The position numbers and the translations under genes are program-made. From contig JAKBNL010000015.1 of NCBI GenBank assembly GCA_021831035.1, positions 1 to 64,000 of the forward strand: a stretch of DNA of 64,000 nucleotides, read 5' to 3'. How positions within the stretch are numbered: position 1 is the stretch's first letter; every line of letters begins with the position of its first letter. This document shows, one piece after another, positions 8,182 through 21,795 of this stretch. The notes under the pieces are model-generated. The model had not been told where the DNA came from, did no database searches, and saw only the letters and a program-made list of their open reading frames with translations. Source of the DNA: Actinomycetes bacterium (GTDB lineage: Bacteria > Actinomycetota > Acidimicrobiia > Acidimicrobiales > RAAP-2).

Positions 8182-9591
8182 GTGCTCTGGGCTACGAACA
8201 TCCCGTACCCGAGTTGGCTGAACCCCGGGGACAACACCTGGCAGCTGGTGGCCGCGACCCTGGTGGGACTGATGAGCCTGCCGGGCGTCGCCGTGCTCTA
8301 CGGCGGCCTGATGCGCAAGAAGTGGATCGTGAACACCATGCTCATGGTCTTCTCGGGCTTCTCTTTGACCCTCGTGGTGTGGATGCTCTGGGGCTACAAC
8401 CTGGCCTTCGGGCCGCTCAGCCACTTCGGACCCACGGGCTCGTTCTGGAGCGGGTTCATCGGCCACTTCACGCCGCTCTCGACCGCCTCGAGCGAGCAGG
8501 GTCAGGCCGTCTCCGGGGCCAACTCCCTCATCCCCTTCCACTTCTCGACCGCGACGCTCGCCTACTTCCAGTTCGTCTTCGCGGCGATCACCCCCCTGCT
8601 CTTCCTCGGGGGGCTGGTCGGTCGGCTCAAGTTCAAGGCGTGGCTGCTCATCGTGCCCCTGTGGATCACCCTCGTCTACTGCGTGAACGCGGCGCTGCTC
8701 TGGGGCGGGGGCTTCTTCGCCCAGAAGGGCGCGGTCGACTACTCGGGCGGCTACGTCATCCACCTCTCGGCCGGGGTGGCCGCCTTCGTCGGGGCGGCGA
8801 TCGTCGGTCCGCGACGCTGGCAGGACCGGGAGAACGCCTTCCCCTCCAACCTCATGATGGTGGCGATCGGCGCCGGGATCCTGTGGCTCGGGTGGAACGG
8901 CTTCAACGGCGGCGACCCCTTTTACGCCGGGGTCGACGCGGCCTCGGCCGTGCTCAACACCAACGTCGCCACGGCGGCCGGCCTGCTCACCTGGCTCTTC
9001 TGGGACATGTTCGCCTCCCGGCAGAAGAAGCCGACCTTCCTCGGGGCGATCAACGGGATGATCTGCGGGCTGGTCGCGATCACGCCCTCGGCCGGGTGGG
9101 TGAACGGGGTGGGCGCCCTGCTGGTCGGGGTCATCGCCTCGAGCGTGGTGTGGGTCGCGTGGAACTTCCTCTCGCGGCTGCGGCCCTTCACCAAGGTCGA
9201 CGACGCCCTCGGGGTCGTCTACACCCACGGCTTCGCCGGGCTGACCGGTGGGCTGCTCGTGGGGCTCCTCGCCGACCCCAAGATGGTCGAGTACGGGGTG
9301 AGCGGCGCCCACTACAAGGGGGCGGGGTCCTTCAGCGTGGGGGGCTGGTTCTACACCCACTCGTTCCACCAGCTCTGGGAGCAGTTCCTGGCGGCGCTGT
9401 GGGTCATCGGCTTCACGGCCGTCGGGACGGCCATCATCTTCTACGTGGTCAAGACGCTCGTGGGCCTGCGCGAGGACGACCTCACGCTGCGCGAGGGCGA
9501 CCTCGCCATCCACGAGGAGGAGGCCTTCCCCGAGCCGACCTTCGGCGAGCCCGTGGCCTCGCCGAGCCACCTGCACCCCGACAACGTCTGA
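8182..9591 (+). CDS. amt: Ammonium transporter
   Basis: A 469-residue Amt/MEP/Rh channel with about eleven membrane segments. Family blocks include LPGVAVLYGGLMRKK near residue 30, YVIHLSAGVAAFVGA near 195, ILWLGWNGFNGG near 235, NTNVATAAGLLTWL near 260, ITPSAGWVN near 300 and VYTHGFAGLTGGLLVG near 355, including the pore histidines in VIHLSAG and THGFAG. It conducts ammonium across the membrane. GTG 8182 follows an unusually strong purine-rich GGAGAGGAGGAGGAG. It is followed after 11 bp by glnB, the classical amt-glnB pair in which PII binds and closes the channel. Confidence 0.96.
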   Translation: MLWATNIPYPSWLNPGDNTWQLVAATLVGLMSLPGVAVLYGGLMRKKWIVNTMLMVFSGFSLTLVVWMLWGYNLAFGPLSHFGPTGSFWSGFIGHFTPLSTASSEQGQAVSGANSLIPFHFSTATLAYFQFVFAAITPLLFLGGLVGRLKFKAWLLIVPLWITLVYCVNAALLWGGGFFAQKGAVDYSGGYVIHLSAGVAAFVGAAIVGPRRWQDRENAFPSNLMMVAIGAGILWLGWNGFNGGDPFYAGVDAASAVLNTNVATAAGLLTWLFWDMFASRQKKPTFLGAINGMICGLVAITPSAGWVNGVGALLVGVIASSVVWVAWNFLSRLRPFTKVDDALGVVYTHGFAGLTGGLLVGLLADPKMVEYGVSGAHYKGAGSFSVGGWFYTHSFHQLWEQFLAALWVIGFTAVGTAIIFYVVKTLVGLREDDLTLREGDLAIHEEEAFPEPTFGEPVASPSHLHPDNV

Positions 9592-9602
9592 TTGGAGAGT
9601 CC

Positions 9603-9941
9603 GTGAAGCTCGTCACCGCCGTCATCAAGCCCTTCAAGCTCGACGAGGTCAAGGAGGCCGTCAAGGCCGCCGGCCTCTCGGGCATGACCGTGACCCAGTC
9701 CCGCGGCTTCGGCCGCACCGGCAGCCACATCGAGATCTACCGGGGCCGGGAGTACGAGTTCGACTTCGTCGACAAGGTCCGCTGTGAGGTGATCTGTGAC
9801 GACGACCACGTCGACGCGCTGCTCGAGGCGATCGTCCAGGCGGCGCGCACCGACACCGTCGGCGACGGGATGGCCTGGGTCACCGACGTCGAGCACGTGG
9901 TGCGCATCCGCACCAACGACCGAGGGGGCGAGGCCCTCTAG
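9603..9941 (+). CDS. glnB: Nitrogen regulatory protein PII
   Basis: A 112-residue PII protein starting VKLVTAVIKPFKLDEVKEAV. The T-loop reads YRGREYEFDF with Tyr51 at the usual uridylylation/adenylylation position; the B-loop is TVGDGMAWV and the end is VVRIRTNDRGGEAL. It senses ATP/ADP and 2-oxoglutarate and controls Amt and nitrogen metabolism. GTG 9603 has GGAGAG upstream and follows amt by 11 bp in the same transcript. No glnD or glnE partner lies downstream; a hairpin terminator follows at 9976. Confidence 0.96.
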   Translation: MKLVTAVIKPFKLDEVKEAVKAAGLSGMTVTQSRGFGRTGSHIEIYRGREYEFDFVDKVRCEVICDDDHVDALLEAIVQAARTDTVGDGMAWVTDVEHVVRIRTNDRGGEAL

Positions 9942-9975
9942 AGCCTCGGGCCGGGGTCGCCGTCCCTCCACCGCG

Positions 9976-10001
9976 GCGGCCCCGGCCCGGGTCGGGGCCG
10001 C
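9976..10001. terminator. GC-rich hairpin between glnB and gpmA
   Basis: A perfect 9-bp stem, GCGGCCCCG at 9976-9984 with CGGGGCCGC at 9993-10001, and an 8-nt loop. It lies between the convergent glnB and gpmA genes and could stop transcription from both sides. There is no T tract, as often in GC-rich actinobacteria. Confidence 0.6.
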
Positions 10002-10019
10002 GGAGTCGGTGGGATCGGG

Positions 10020-10772
10020 TCAGCCGGCCTGGCGGGCGACGGCCTCGGCGGCGCGGGCGGCCGCCTCGGGGTCGCCGAGGTAGCCGGCATCGATCACCTC
10101 GAGGTCGTCGTCGAGGCGGAGCCGGTAGGGGATGCCGGTGGGGATCTCGAGCTCGGCGATCTCGGACTCGGCGATGCTCTCGAGCACCATGCGCAGCGCC
10201 CGCAGGGAGTTGCCGTGGGCGACCACCAAGACGGCGCCGCCCTTCACGCCCTCGGCGCGCAGGTCGTCGGCGATCACGTCGCGCAGGTAGGGGGTGGCGC
10301 GCGCGACGACGTCCTTCAGGCACTCGCCGAGCGGGATCATCTCGGTGGGCACGTCGCGGTAGCGGGGGTCGTGGGTGACCGAGCGGGGGTCGTCGGGGGA
10401 GAGCGACGGGGGCGGCACGTCGTAGGAGCGGCGCCACACCCGCACCTGGTCCAGGCCGTAGCGCTCGGCGGTCGAGCGCTTGTCCTCGCCGGTCAGCGCC
10501 CCGTAGTGGCGCTCGTTGAGCCGCCAGCTGCGCCGCACCGCGACCCAGGACCGGCCCGCCTCGTGCAGGGCGATCTCGGCGGTGCGGATCGCCCGGGTCA
10601 GGACCGAGGTGTGCACGATGCGCAGGTCCAGCCCAGCCTCGCCCAGTAGCCGCCCGGCCGCCGCCGCCTCGGCCTCACCCTCTCGGGAGAGGTCGACGTC
10701 CTGCCAGCCCGTGAAGAGGTTGGCGTCGTTCCACTCCGAGCGCCCGTGGCGCAGGAGGACGAGGTCGGGCAC
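10020..10772 (-). CDS. gpmA: 2,3-bisphosphoglycerate-dependent phosphoglycerate mutase
   Basis: A 250-residue glycolytic enzyme that interconverts 3- and 2-phosphoglycerate. The phosphohistidine motif LLRHGRSEWN puts the active His at residue 9; TGWQDVDLS, LNERHYGALTG and VVAHGNSLRAL follow in order, the last holding the second His. Length matches the family. GTG 10772 lacks a ribosome binding site and has TACCAT (10779-10784) six bases upstream, so it is probably leaderless. It is divergent from the dnaK operon, whose regulatory region begins about 80 bp away. Confidence 0.95.
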   Translation of the reverse strand: MPDLVLLRHGRSEWNDANLFTGWQDVDLSREGEAEAAAAGRLLGEAGLDLRIVHTSVLTRAIRTAEIALHEAGRSWVAVRRSWRLNERHYGALTGEDKRSTAERYGLDQVRVWRRSYDVPPPSLSPDDPRSVTHDPRYRDVPTEMIPLGECLKDVVARATPYLRDVIADDLRAEGVKGGAVLVVAHGNSLRALRMVLESIAESEIAELEIPTGIPYRLRLDDDLEVIDAGYLGDPEAAARAAEAVARQAG

Positions 10773-10800
10773 GGGGCAATGGTAATTCCGGGCCCGGCGA

Positions 10801-10823
10801 GGGGGTCTGGCGGGGCGACCCCC
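10801..10823. other. Hairpin in the gpmA-dnaK divergent region
   Basis: A perfect inverted repeat, GGGGGTC (10801-10807) and GACCCCC (10817-10823), with a 9-nt loop. It is upstream of both divergent starts, so it is not an ordinary terminator for either gene; it may separate the two promoters or bind a regulator. Role unknown. Confidence 0.35.
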
Positions 10824-10859
10824 AACGGGTCTGGACGCACTACCGTGACGGCCCTTTCC

Positions 10860-10885
10860 TATATATGTAATGGATTGTTATATAT
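10860..10885 (+). promoter_or_regulatory. AT-rich block upstream of the dnaK promoter
   Basis: TATATAT occurs at 10860-10866 and again at 10879-10885 in an almost GC-free stretch within a very GC-rich genome. It ends three bases before the HspR operator and just upstream of the -35 box, where an UP element would contact the alpha subunit of RNA polymerase. Confidence 0.5.
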
Positions 10886-10887
10886 TT

Positions 10888-12779
<1,892 letters not shown>

Positions 12780-12781
12780 CG

Positions 12782-13372
12782 ATGGCCGATCCCACCGTCC
12801 CCGAGTCGGCGGTCGACGCCGCGTCCGCGGGGGCGACGACCCCGGAATCCGAGGCGCAGGTTTCGGACCAGGCTCGGAGTGAGCCGGCGTCCGAGCCCGC
12901 GCCCGAGGGGGCGAGCGAGGACCCGCGCGAGGAGGCGGAGCGCCAGCGCGACGAGTACCTCGACGCGCTCCAGCGGCTCCAAGCCGACTTCGAGAACTAC
13001 CGCAAGCGCGTCGCGCGCGTCGCCGAGGACGCGGCCGCGCGCGCGGCCGGGGAGCTCGCGGGCAAGCTGCTGCCCGTGCTCGACGCGCTCGACCTCGCCG
13101 AGGCCCACTTCGCGAGCTCGACGAGCGACGAGGCGGCCGCCCTGACCCAGAGCCGGGCCCTGTTGCTCGACACACTGGAAAAGGCCGGGCTCGAGCGCGT
13201 CGACACCACGGGGGTCGCGTTCGACCCCACCGTCCACGACGCCGTCGCCCACGTGCCCCTCGAGGGCGCGGGGGAGGGTGACGGCACCCACGAGGTCACC
13301 GAGGTGCTGCGCGCCGGCTACCGGTGGCACGGCGTCGTCCTGCGCCCGGCGATGGTCCAGGTGAGGGGCTAG
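12782..13372 (+). CDS. grpE: Nucleotide exchange factor GrpE
   Basis: A 196-residue GrpE. The first 55 residues are acidic, Pro/Ala-rich and probably disordered. A coiled coil follows (EAERQRDEYLDALQRLQADFENYRKRVAR), then the four-helix and beta-wing part ending AGYRWHGVVLRPAMVQV, the family signature. It releases ADP from DnaK. It begins two bases after the dnaK stop, so expression is coupled. dnaJ starts four bases after its stop. Confidence 0.96.
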   Translation: MADPTVPESAVDAASAGATTPESEAQVSDQARSEPASEPAPEGASEDPREEAERQRDEYLDALQRLQADFENYRKRVARVAEDAAARAAGELAGKLLPVLDALDLAEAHFASSTSDEAAALTQSRALLLDTLEKAGLERVDTTGVAFDPTVHDAVAHVPLEGAGEGDGTHEVTEVLRAGYRWHGVVLRPAMVQVRG

Positions 13373-13376
13373 CCCC

Positions 13377-14453
13377 ATGGCCGAGCGGGAGTGGTTCGAG
13401 AAGGACTACTACAAGGTCCTCGGACTCACCCAGAGCGCGACGGACAAGGAGATCACGCGCGCCTACCGCAAGCTGGCCAAGGAGCACCACCCCGACACCA
13501 ACCCCGGCAGCGAGGAGCGCTTCAAGGAGATCTCGGCCGCCTACGACGTGCTCGGCGACGCCGCCAAGCGCAAGGAGTACGACGAGGTCCGCCGGCTCGG
13601 TCCGGTGGCCGGCGGCTTCGCCGGCGGCCCGGGCGGCTTCAACTTCACCACCGGCGACTTCACCGACCTCGGCGACCTCTTCGGGGGCCTCTTCGGTGGC
13701 CGGCGTCAGCGCACCCAGCGCGGCGCGGACCTAGAGACCGCGCTGCACCTCTCGTTCCGCGACGCCGTGAAGGGCGTCACGACGAACGTGAACGTGCCGA
13801 GCGACGCGGCCTGTGCCACCTGCAAGGGGACCGGTGGCGCGCCCGGCGCGGCGTTCGTGCCCTGCGAGCACTGCCACGGGCGCGGGGTGATCAACGACGA
13901 CCAGGGACCGTTCGCCATGTCGAGCGTCTGTCCGGTCTGCCAGGGACGCGGGGGGCGCTTCGCCGCCCCGTGCCCGACGTGCCACGGCTCGGGCCGCGAG
14001 CCGAGCGCGCGCCGGGTCACGGTGCGCATCCCCCCCGGCGTCGTCGACGGCCAGCGGATCCGCCTGAAGGGCAAGGGCGCGCCCGGGGCGCACGGCGGGA
14101 CGGCCGGCGACCTCTTCGTCGACGTGCACGTCGCGCCCGACGCGCGCTTCGAGCGTCGGGGCCGTCACGTCACCACGACCGTAAGGATCCCCTTCACCCA
14201 GGCCCTGCTCGGCACGACCGTCGAGGTCCCGACCCTGGACGACCCGGTCTCGGTGAAGGTCCCCGCCGGCACCCAGCCGGGCACCACCATGCGGGTGAAG
14301 GGCCGGGGCGTGCCCGCCGGCGGCCACCACGGCGCGGGCGACCTGCTCGTGACGATCGCGGTCAGCCTGCCGACCAAGCTCACGAGGCGCCAGCGCCAGC
14401 TGGCCGAGCAGCTGGCCGAGGCCCTGGGCGAGGTGGAGGAGGCCGGCGCGTGA
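13377..14453 (+). CDS. dnaJ: Chaperone DnaJ (Hsp40)
   Basis: A 358-residue type I DnaJ. The J domain has the HPD tripeptide at residues 38-40; a Gly/Phe-rich region follows ([12 protein letters not shown]). Four CxxCxGxG zinc motifs are present ([32 protein letters not shown]), then the C-terminal substrate domains. It delivers clients to DnaK and triggers ATP hydrolysis. It overlaps hspR by four bases. No second dnaJ is seen here. Confidence 0.97.
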   Translation: MAEREWFEKDYYKVLGLTQSATDKEITRAYRKLAKEHHPDTNPGSEERFKEISAAYDVLGDAAKRKEYDEVRRLGPVAGGFAGGPGGFNFTTGDFTDLGDLFGGLFGGRRQRTQRGADLETALHLSFRDAVKGVTTNVNVPSDAACATCKGTGGAPGAAFVPCEHCHGRGVINDDQGPFAMSSVCPVCQGRGGRFAAPCPTCHGSGREPSARRVTVRIPPGVVDGQRIRLKGKGAPGAHGGTAGDLFVDVHVAPDARFERRGRHVTTTVRIPFTQALLGTTVEVPTLDDPVSVKVPAGTQPGTTMRVKGRGVPAGGHHGAGDLLVTIAVSLPTKLTRRQRQLAEQLAEALGEVEEAGA

Positions 14454-14838
14454 GCGAGCGTCCGGTCTACGTCATCTCGGTCTTCGCCGAGCTGGCCGGC
14501 GTGCACCCCCAGACGCTGCGCAACTACGAGAAGAGCGGCCTCCTGCGCCCGCGGCGCACCTCGGGCGGGTCGCGGCGCTTCTCCGACGAGGACCTGGCCG
14601 CCCTGCGGCGCATCCAGCAGCTCACCGCCGAGGGCGTGAACTTAGAGGGCGTCAAGCGCGTCATGGCCCTCGAGGCCGAGCTCGAGGCGACCCGGAGCGA
14701 GCTCGAGCGCCTGCGCGCCGAGGCCGGACGCCTCGTCGAGGCGACCCATCGTCAGTACCGGCGCGACCTCGTGCCGGTCACCAACTCCCTGGCGGTCTTC
14801 GTCGACCGCCGCCCGAGCCGCACCACCAAGGAACGACC

Positions 14839-14842
<4 letters not shown>
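14450..14842 (+). CDS. hspR: Heat-shock repressor HspR (MerR family)
   Basis: A 130-residue MerR-type regulator. The helix-turn-helix is [22 protein letters not shown], followed by the [14 protein letters not shown] wing and a Leu/Glu-rich helix for dimerisation. Streptomyces HspR binds HAIR sites and represses the dnaK operon, with DnaK as co-repressor; a HAIR-like site is present at 10888. GTG 14450 overlaps the dnaJ stop, and the stop overlaps the clpB start, so autoregulation through the operon is likely. Confidence 0.93.
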
Positions 14843-17328
<2,486 letters not shown>

Positions 17329-17342
17329 GCCGCGTCGTCCCG

Positions 17343-17840
17343 TTAGCCCGCCGACCGCCCGACCTGGTCGAGGCGGGGCACACACGCTCCCCGCACATGG
17401 AAGGTGAGTGGGGCGCGCGTTGTCGGCGTGAAGACGAACAGGACGATCGACGTCGAGCCCTCGACGGCGTGACAACTACGGGTCGTGGTCGTGATTCCGA
17501 GCCGCGAGGCGGGTAGTGAGTACGCGATGACCGACGGGGAGGACGGATACGTGGAACGTGACGACGGCGACGAGGGCGGCAACGACACCCGGGCCAGGGT
17601 CACCGCGGCTGCGACGATGATGCTCGCGGCGAGGGCGACGTTGACCATGAATCGTAGGTAGAGCCGCAGGCCTCCCGTGGCGCAGTTGACCACATCCCTC
17701 CAGCGGAGCTCGTTCTCGCGCTCGAGCTCGACGGCGAGTTGGATGACGTTGCGTCGGTAGGTGCGCCCGACGTCTCCGGGGAGCGCGGCGACCAGGGCGC
17801 GAACGATCCGGACTCGCAGGTGTGAGGGGCCGTCGGTCAC
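17343..17840 (-). CDS. Membrane-anchored protein of unknown function
   Basis: A 165-residue protein I do not recognise. Residues 1-60 are charged and probably cytoplasmic (ALPGDVGRTYRRNVIQLAVELE). One membrane segment lies near 68-86 (FMVNVALAASIIVAAAVTLA), followed by a Ser/Pro-rich exported part with two cysteines. It starts 10 bp after the PadR gene stop and so is its likely partner; PadR regulators are often paired with a small membrane protein. It lies in the lower-GC segment between the clpB-end repeats. Confidence 0.6.
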   Translation of the reverse strand: MTDGPSHLRVRIVRALVAALPGDVGRTYRRNVIQLAVELERENELRWRDVVNCATGGLRLYLRFMVNVALAASIIVAAAVTLARVSLPPSSPSSRSTYPSSPSVIAYSLPASRLGITTTTRSCHAVEGSTSIVLFVFTPTTRAPLTFHVRGACVPRLDQVGRSAG

Positions 17841-17850
17841 GGTGACGCCG

Positions 17851-18150
17851 TCAGATCGCGGACACGCGGGCGAGCGCGACCGAGGTGACGCGGGCCACCT
17901 CGTCTACCGCGCGGCGCACCTCCGTCTCTCCTGCGGCCGTGACCTGGTACGGATTGCGCCGTTCGACCGAGGGCAGCGCCTCGATCAGCCCTTCGCGCTC
18001 GAGCGACGCGATACACGCGTAGAGGGTTCCCGGACCTAGTCGGATCCCGAATGAAGACTCGATGTCCTTCATCAGGCCGTACCCGTGCTTGGGGCCGGTC
18101 ACGAGGCTGAGCAGGACGAGCAACTTTCGGTCCAAGAAGACTTGCTTCAC
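17851..18150 (-). CDS. PadR family transcriptional regulator
   Basis: A 99-residue winged-helix regulator with the PadR core: LLVLLSLVTGPKHGYGLMKDI, then GIRLGPGTLYACIASLEREGLI and YQVTAAGETEV. The frame is open to 18270, with ATG at 18219, but GTG 18150 has GGAGAGGG seven bases upstream and matches where PadR proteins begin. It probably represses its own operon with the downstream membrane protein. An AT-rich stretch near 18230-18250 (GATATACCAAAAA) is the likely promoter/operator. Confidence 0.8.
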   Translation of the reverse strand: MKQVFLDRKLLVLLSLVTGPKHGYGLMKDIESSFGIRLGPGTLYACIASLEREGLIEALPSVERRNPYQVTAAGETEVRRAVDEVARVTSVALARVSAI

Positions 18151-18312
18151 CTCTGCCGCCCTCTCCGAGCCCCCGCGCGAGCCCCTGTCGTGCCCGCCCT
18201 TGACACCGTAGTTCCGCATTGCTAGGGTTTCGATATACCAAAAACCGAATAGTAGCCAACCCCGGCTCACTTAGACGCGAAGTATCTCAACCCTCAGAAG
18301 GAGGAACCCATC

Positions 18313-18744
18313 GTGAGACTCGGGCATCGAATCTGGAAGATGAGGACGTTGGGTCTCGTCGCCGTGCTGGTGGGCGCCGGAACCGTCGCGGGGGCGAACT
18401 CCGTTCCCGCTGGGGCTCAGGCACCGGCGAGCGCGCCGCTCGCGATCACGCTGGCCCAGCCGACGCCCCCGAGCCCCGGTGTCACGGCTACGCCGTCGCA
18501 GTGGGCCCAGTACGCCGCGCTGTGGAATGGCGCTCTCCACGGCGGGGTGACGAGTGTCACCTGGAATGGGTCGGCGTGCCCCGTCGTGTCGTTCCAGGCC
18601 CTCGCTGTTCCGACCGCTCTGGCCCAGAGTGCGGGCGACGGGTCGTCCACGATGGACGGCTTCGCCATGACCGTGCGGTGTCCCATTGACTCCACGAGCA
18701 CCGGATCTGCGTCGGCCGCGTCGGCCACGAGGGCCACATCGTAA
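18313..18744 (+). pseudogene. Secreted protein, N-terminal part of a probably frameshifted gene
   Basis: A 143-residue frame with a very good ribosome binding site (AAGGAGG) and a Sec signal (hydrophobic LGLVAVLVGAGTVAGA, then AGAQA). The mature part has WNGSACPVVSF and VRCPID and then an odd Ser/Ala/Thr-rich end before a TAA. The next frame (18750) encodes a Cys-rich extracellular-looking protein without signal or ribosome binding site. I read the two as one secreted protein of about 260 residues broken by a frameshift near 18690-18744. Function unknown. Sequencing error is the main alternative. Confidence 0.5.
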
Positions 18745-18749
18745 GTCCC

Positions 18750-19100
18750 ATGAGTTCACCGGGTGCCGGTTCGACGTGTGGATCCGTCGGCGGCGGATCG
18801 TCGTACGGCACGCAGTGCACGTACCCGTGCACGATCAACGGTTCCGGAGGGGCGTGCACTTCCTTCTACAATTCGTCCTCGGCGTTCTACGGGCACGTGG
18901 AGTTGAGTTCTGACGGGGCGGGAGCGCAGACGTGCTCGGTGGGCTCATCGGGCCTTAACGGTGTCAATCAGGACCAACTTCAGGGAGACACCTACATCGT
19001 GGGTATGCAGGTCAATGTCTCGAACGTGTGGAACGAGAACGACTGGAAGGGCACGGGGTCCCCGTGGACGAACTTGGGGAACGTCTGTTCGGCCTTCTAG
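18750..19100 (+). pseudogene. Cys-rich secreted protein, C-terminal part
   Basis: A 116-residue frame with six cysteines (STCGS, TQCTYPCTI, GGACTS, QTCSVG, NVCSAF) and Gly/Ser/Asn-rich composition, as in exported disulfide-bonded domains. It has no signal peptide, and no purine-rich site precedes its ATG, so it is unlikely to be expressed alone. The frame is open from 18690, so it joins the preceding secreted fragment if one or two bases are shifted. No family recognised. Confidence 0.45.
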
Positions 19101-19195
19101 ACGGCGTCTGGCCCAAGGAAGTTTCGACGGGGCGAGATGCCGCTATGGGTGTCCGCACTTTCGGACGGGATCGGTCGCCCGCACTTGGTGAGATC

Positions 19196-19231
19196 GCGCT
19201 CGAGGGCGTCATCACCTTCGCCTAGCTCGCG
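19196..19231 (+). repeat. clpB 3'-end repeat, copy 2 (remnant)
   Basis: A diverged copy of the clpB terminus (see 17299-17334) with the reading frame ALEGVITFA-stop kept. No clpB sequence precedes it. It marks the right border of the lower-GC PadR/secreted-protein segment, 1.9 kb from copy 1, and lies 51 bp before the purA start. Confidence 0.6.
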
Positions 19232-19282
19232 CGGGGCCCGGTAGGCTTGGCCCGTAGGGGGCCACCGACCGAGGGAGAGGCC

Positions 19283-20560
19283 GTGCCCGCAACCGTGGTA
19301 GTCGGCACCCAGTGGGGTGACGAGGGCAAGGGCAAATTGACCGACCTCCTCGCCCGGGAGATGGACCTCGTCGTGCGCTACCAGGGCGGCCACAACGCGG
19401 GCCACCGGATCGTCGTCGGGGGCGAGGAGTACGCGCTCCAGCTCGTGCCCTCGGGCATCTTGTACCCCCACATCACGACGGTCATCGGCAACGGGGTCGT
19501 CGTCGACCCGGCCGTTCTCCTCGAGGAGCTCGACCGGCTCGCGAGCAAGGGCGTGGACGTCTCGCGCCTGGTGCTCTCGGGCAACGCGCACCTGATCATG
19601 CCCTACCACCAAGAGCTCGACCGTCTGACCGAGCGCTACCTCGGCAAGAACGCGCTCGGCACCACCAAGCGCGGGATCGGTCCGGCCTACGCCGACAAGG
19701 CCGCCCGGGTGGGCCTGCGCGTCCAGGACCTGCTCGACCCCAAGATCTTCCGCCAGAAGCTCGACGTGGCCCTGAGTGAGAAGAACCCCATCCTCACCAA
19801 GGTCTACAACCGTCCGGCCCTCAAGGCCGAGGAGATCGCCGCGCGCTACCTCGAGGAGTTCGCGCCCCGCCTCGCCCCGATGATCGGCGACGCGGTGGGC
19901 CTGGTGCACGACGCCCTGGCGGCCGGCCGGCGCATCCTGCTCGAGGGCGCCCAGGCCACCTTCCTCGACCTCGACCACGGGACCTACCCCTTTGTCACCT
20001 CGTCGAACCCCGTCGCCGGGGGCGCCTGCGTGGGCTCGGGGCTCGGGCCGCGCGACCTCACCTCGATCGTGGGCATCGCCAAGGCCTACGTCACCCGTGT
20101 CGGCGCGGGGCCCTTCCCGACCGAGATCGGTGGGGAGACGGGTGACTACCTCGTCGAGACGGGCCGCGAGTTCGGCACCAACACCGGCCGCCGGCGCCGG
20201 GTCGGCTGGTTCGACGCCGTGATGGCCCGCCAGGCGGTGCGCCTCAACTCGCTCACCGAGATCGCCCTCACCAAGCTCGACGTGCTCGACAAGTTCGACG
20301 AGATCAAGGTCTGCGTCGCCTACGAGTCGGGCGGCGTGCGCTACGACCACATGCCCTTCCACCAGTCGGTCCTGCACGACGCCGTCCCGGTCTACGAGAC
20401 GCTCGAGGGTTGGCGCCGCGAGCTCTCGGGGGTGACCAGTCGCGAGCAGATGCCCGCGGCGGCGCTCGAGTACGTGGCCTTCCTCGAGGCGGCGGTCGGC
20501 GTGCCGATCCGCCTCGTCGGGGTGGGGCCCGAGCGCGAGCAGTTCGTGGTGAACGCGTGA
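19283..20560 (+). CDS. purA: Adenylosuccinate synthetase
   Basis: A 425-residue GTP-dependent enzyme that joins IMP and aspartate, the first step from IMP to AMP. Hallmarks: P-loop-like [14 protein letters not shown] at the start, catalytic His in [11 protein letters not shown] near 42, [14 protein letters not shown] near 130 and [22 protein letters not shown] near 218. GTG 19283 is preferred over the upstream in-frame start because GAGGGAGAGG precedes it and homology begins there. TAGGCT (19242-19247), 35 bp upstream, is a candidate -10. First gene of the purine operon; overlaps purD by four bases. Confidence 0.96.
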   Translation: MPATVVVGTQWGDEGKGKLTDLLAREMDLVVRYQGGHNAGHRIVVGGEEYALQLVPSGILYPHITTVIGNGVVVDPAVLLEELDRLASKGVDVSRLVLSGNAHLIMPYHQELDRLTERYLGKNALGTTKRGIGPAYADKAARVGLRVQDLLDPKIFRQKLDVALSEKNPILTKVYNRPALKAEEIAARYLEEFAPRLAPMIGDAVGLVHDALAAGRRILLEGAQATFLDLDHGTYPFVTSSNPVAGGACVGSGLGPRDLTSIVGIAKAYVTRVGAGPFPTEIGGETGDYLVETGREFGTNTGRRRRVGWFDAVMARQAVRLNSLTEIALTKLDVLDKFDEIKVCVAYESGGVRYDHMPFHQSVLHDAVPVYETLEGWRRELSGVTSREQMPAAALEYVAFLEAAVGVPIRLVGVGPEREQFVVNA

Positions 20561-21795
20561 CCCGCTGCGTGGTGGTGGGCCGGGGCGCGCGCGAGCACGC
20601 CCTCGCCTTCGCGCTCGCGAACTCCGCCGAGGTCGTCGTGACCCCGGGCAACGCCGGGATGGCCGCCCACGGACTGGCGATCAGCGACCTCTCGGCCACC
20701 GAGCTCGGGGCCGACCTCGTCGTGATCGGGCCCGAGGCCCCCCTCGTCGAGGGACTCGCCGACGAGCTGCGCGCTACGGGCGTCGCCGTCTTCGGTCCCG
20801 GGGCCGACGGGGCCCGCCTCGAGGGCTCCAAGGCCTACCTGAAGGGGTTCCTCGCGGCCGCCGGCGTGCCGAGCGCGCGCTACGACGTGGTCGACACCGT
20901 CGAGGCGGCCGAGGCGCGCCTGCGCGCCGCGACCCCGCCCTACGTCGTGAAGACCGACGGGCTCGCCGCCGGAAAGGGCGTGCTCGTCACCGACTCGCTC
21001 GAGGCGGCGCTCGCCGACGCGAGAGAGAAGCTCTCGGGCCGGGCCTTCGGCGAGGCCGGGCGGCGCCTGGTGATCGAAGAGGGCCTCGTCGGCGAGGAGT
21101 GCTCCATCCACGCGATCTGTGACGGGGAGCGATTCGCGACCCTCGCCGTCGCCCAGGACTACAAGCGCCTGGGCGAGGGCGACCGCGGACCCAACACGGG
21201 CGGCATGGGGGCCTACGCGCCGGTCGGGCGCCTCGACGCGGGAACGCTCGGCGCGATCGAAGAATCCGTCCTCGCCCCGACGATCGCCGAGCTGCGTCGG
21301 CGCGGGGTCGACTACCGCGGCGTGCTCTACGCCGGGATGATGCTCACGAGCGAGGGGCCCCGGCTCATCGAGTACAACGTGCGCTTCGGCGACCCCGAGG
21401 CCGAGGTCCTCGCCCCGCTCTACCGGGAGGGCCTGGCCGACCTGCTGGGCTCGGCCGCCGAGGGCCGGCTCGGGCCGGTGCCCGCGCCGGCGGGCGCCGC
21501 CGTCACCGTCGTTCTCGCCGCCGCCGGCTACCCCGAGTCCCCGCGCGCCGGCGAGGTCATCGAGGGCCTCGGCCCCGACGGCCAGCTGGGCGAGCCCCTC
21601 GAGGGGGTCGTCGTCTTCCACGCGGGCACCGCGCGCGACGCCGGCCGCTTCGTCACCGCGGGCGGACGGGTGCTCGCGGTCACCGGCACCGGCCCCGACC
21701 TCGCCACGGCGCGCGCGCGCGCCTACGAGGGGGCGAGCCGGATCGACTTTCCGGGCTGCCAGCGGCGCCTCGACGTGGCCCGGGGGGCGTCGTGA
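20557..21795 (+). CDS. purD: Phosphoribosylamine-glycine ligase (GARS)
   Basis: A 412-residue ATP-grasp enzyme making GAR from phosphoribosylamine, glycine and ATP. Seen: N-terminal [32 protein letters not shown] near 60, the ATP-grasp block [16 protein letters not shown] near 130, [14 protein letters not shown] near 210 and [13 protein letters not shown] near 275. GTG 20557 overlaps the purA stop, and its own stop overlaps purB, so translation is coupled along the operon. The glycine-rich loop near the start reads GRGAREH instead of the common GSGGREH. Confidence 0.95.
   Translation: MTRCVVVGRGAREHALAFALANSAEVVVTPGNAGMAAHGLAISDLSATELGADLVVIGPEAPLVEGLADELRATGVAVFGPGADGARLEGSKAYLKGFLAAAGVPSARYDVVDTVEAAEARLRAATPPYVVKTDGLAAGKGVLVTDSLEAALADAREKLSGRAFGEAGRRLVIEEGLVGEECSIHAICDGERFATLAVAQDYKRLGEGDRGPNTGGMGAYAPVGRLDAGTLGAIEESVLAPTIAELRRRGVDYRGVLYAGMMLTSEGPRLIEYNVRFGDPEAEVLAPLYREGLADLLGSAAEGRLGPVPAPAGAAVTVVLAAAGYPESPRAGEVIEGLGPDGQLGEPLEGVVVFHAGTARDAGRFVTAGGRVLAVTGTGPDLATARARAYEGASRIDFPGCQRRLDVARGAS

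Noticed and set aside
19028..19225. A 65-codon ORF ending ALEGVITFA
   Set aside because: Its end is the clpB-end remnant; the rest has no ribosome binding site or family match, so I treat it as a repeat and not a gene.
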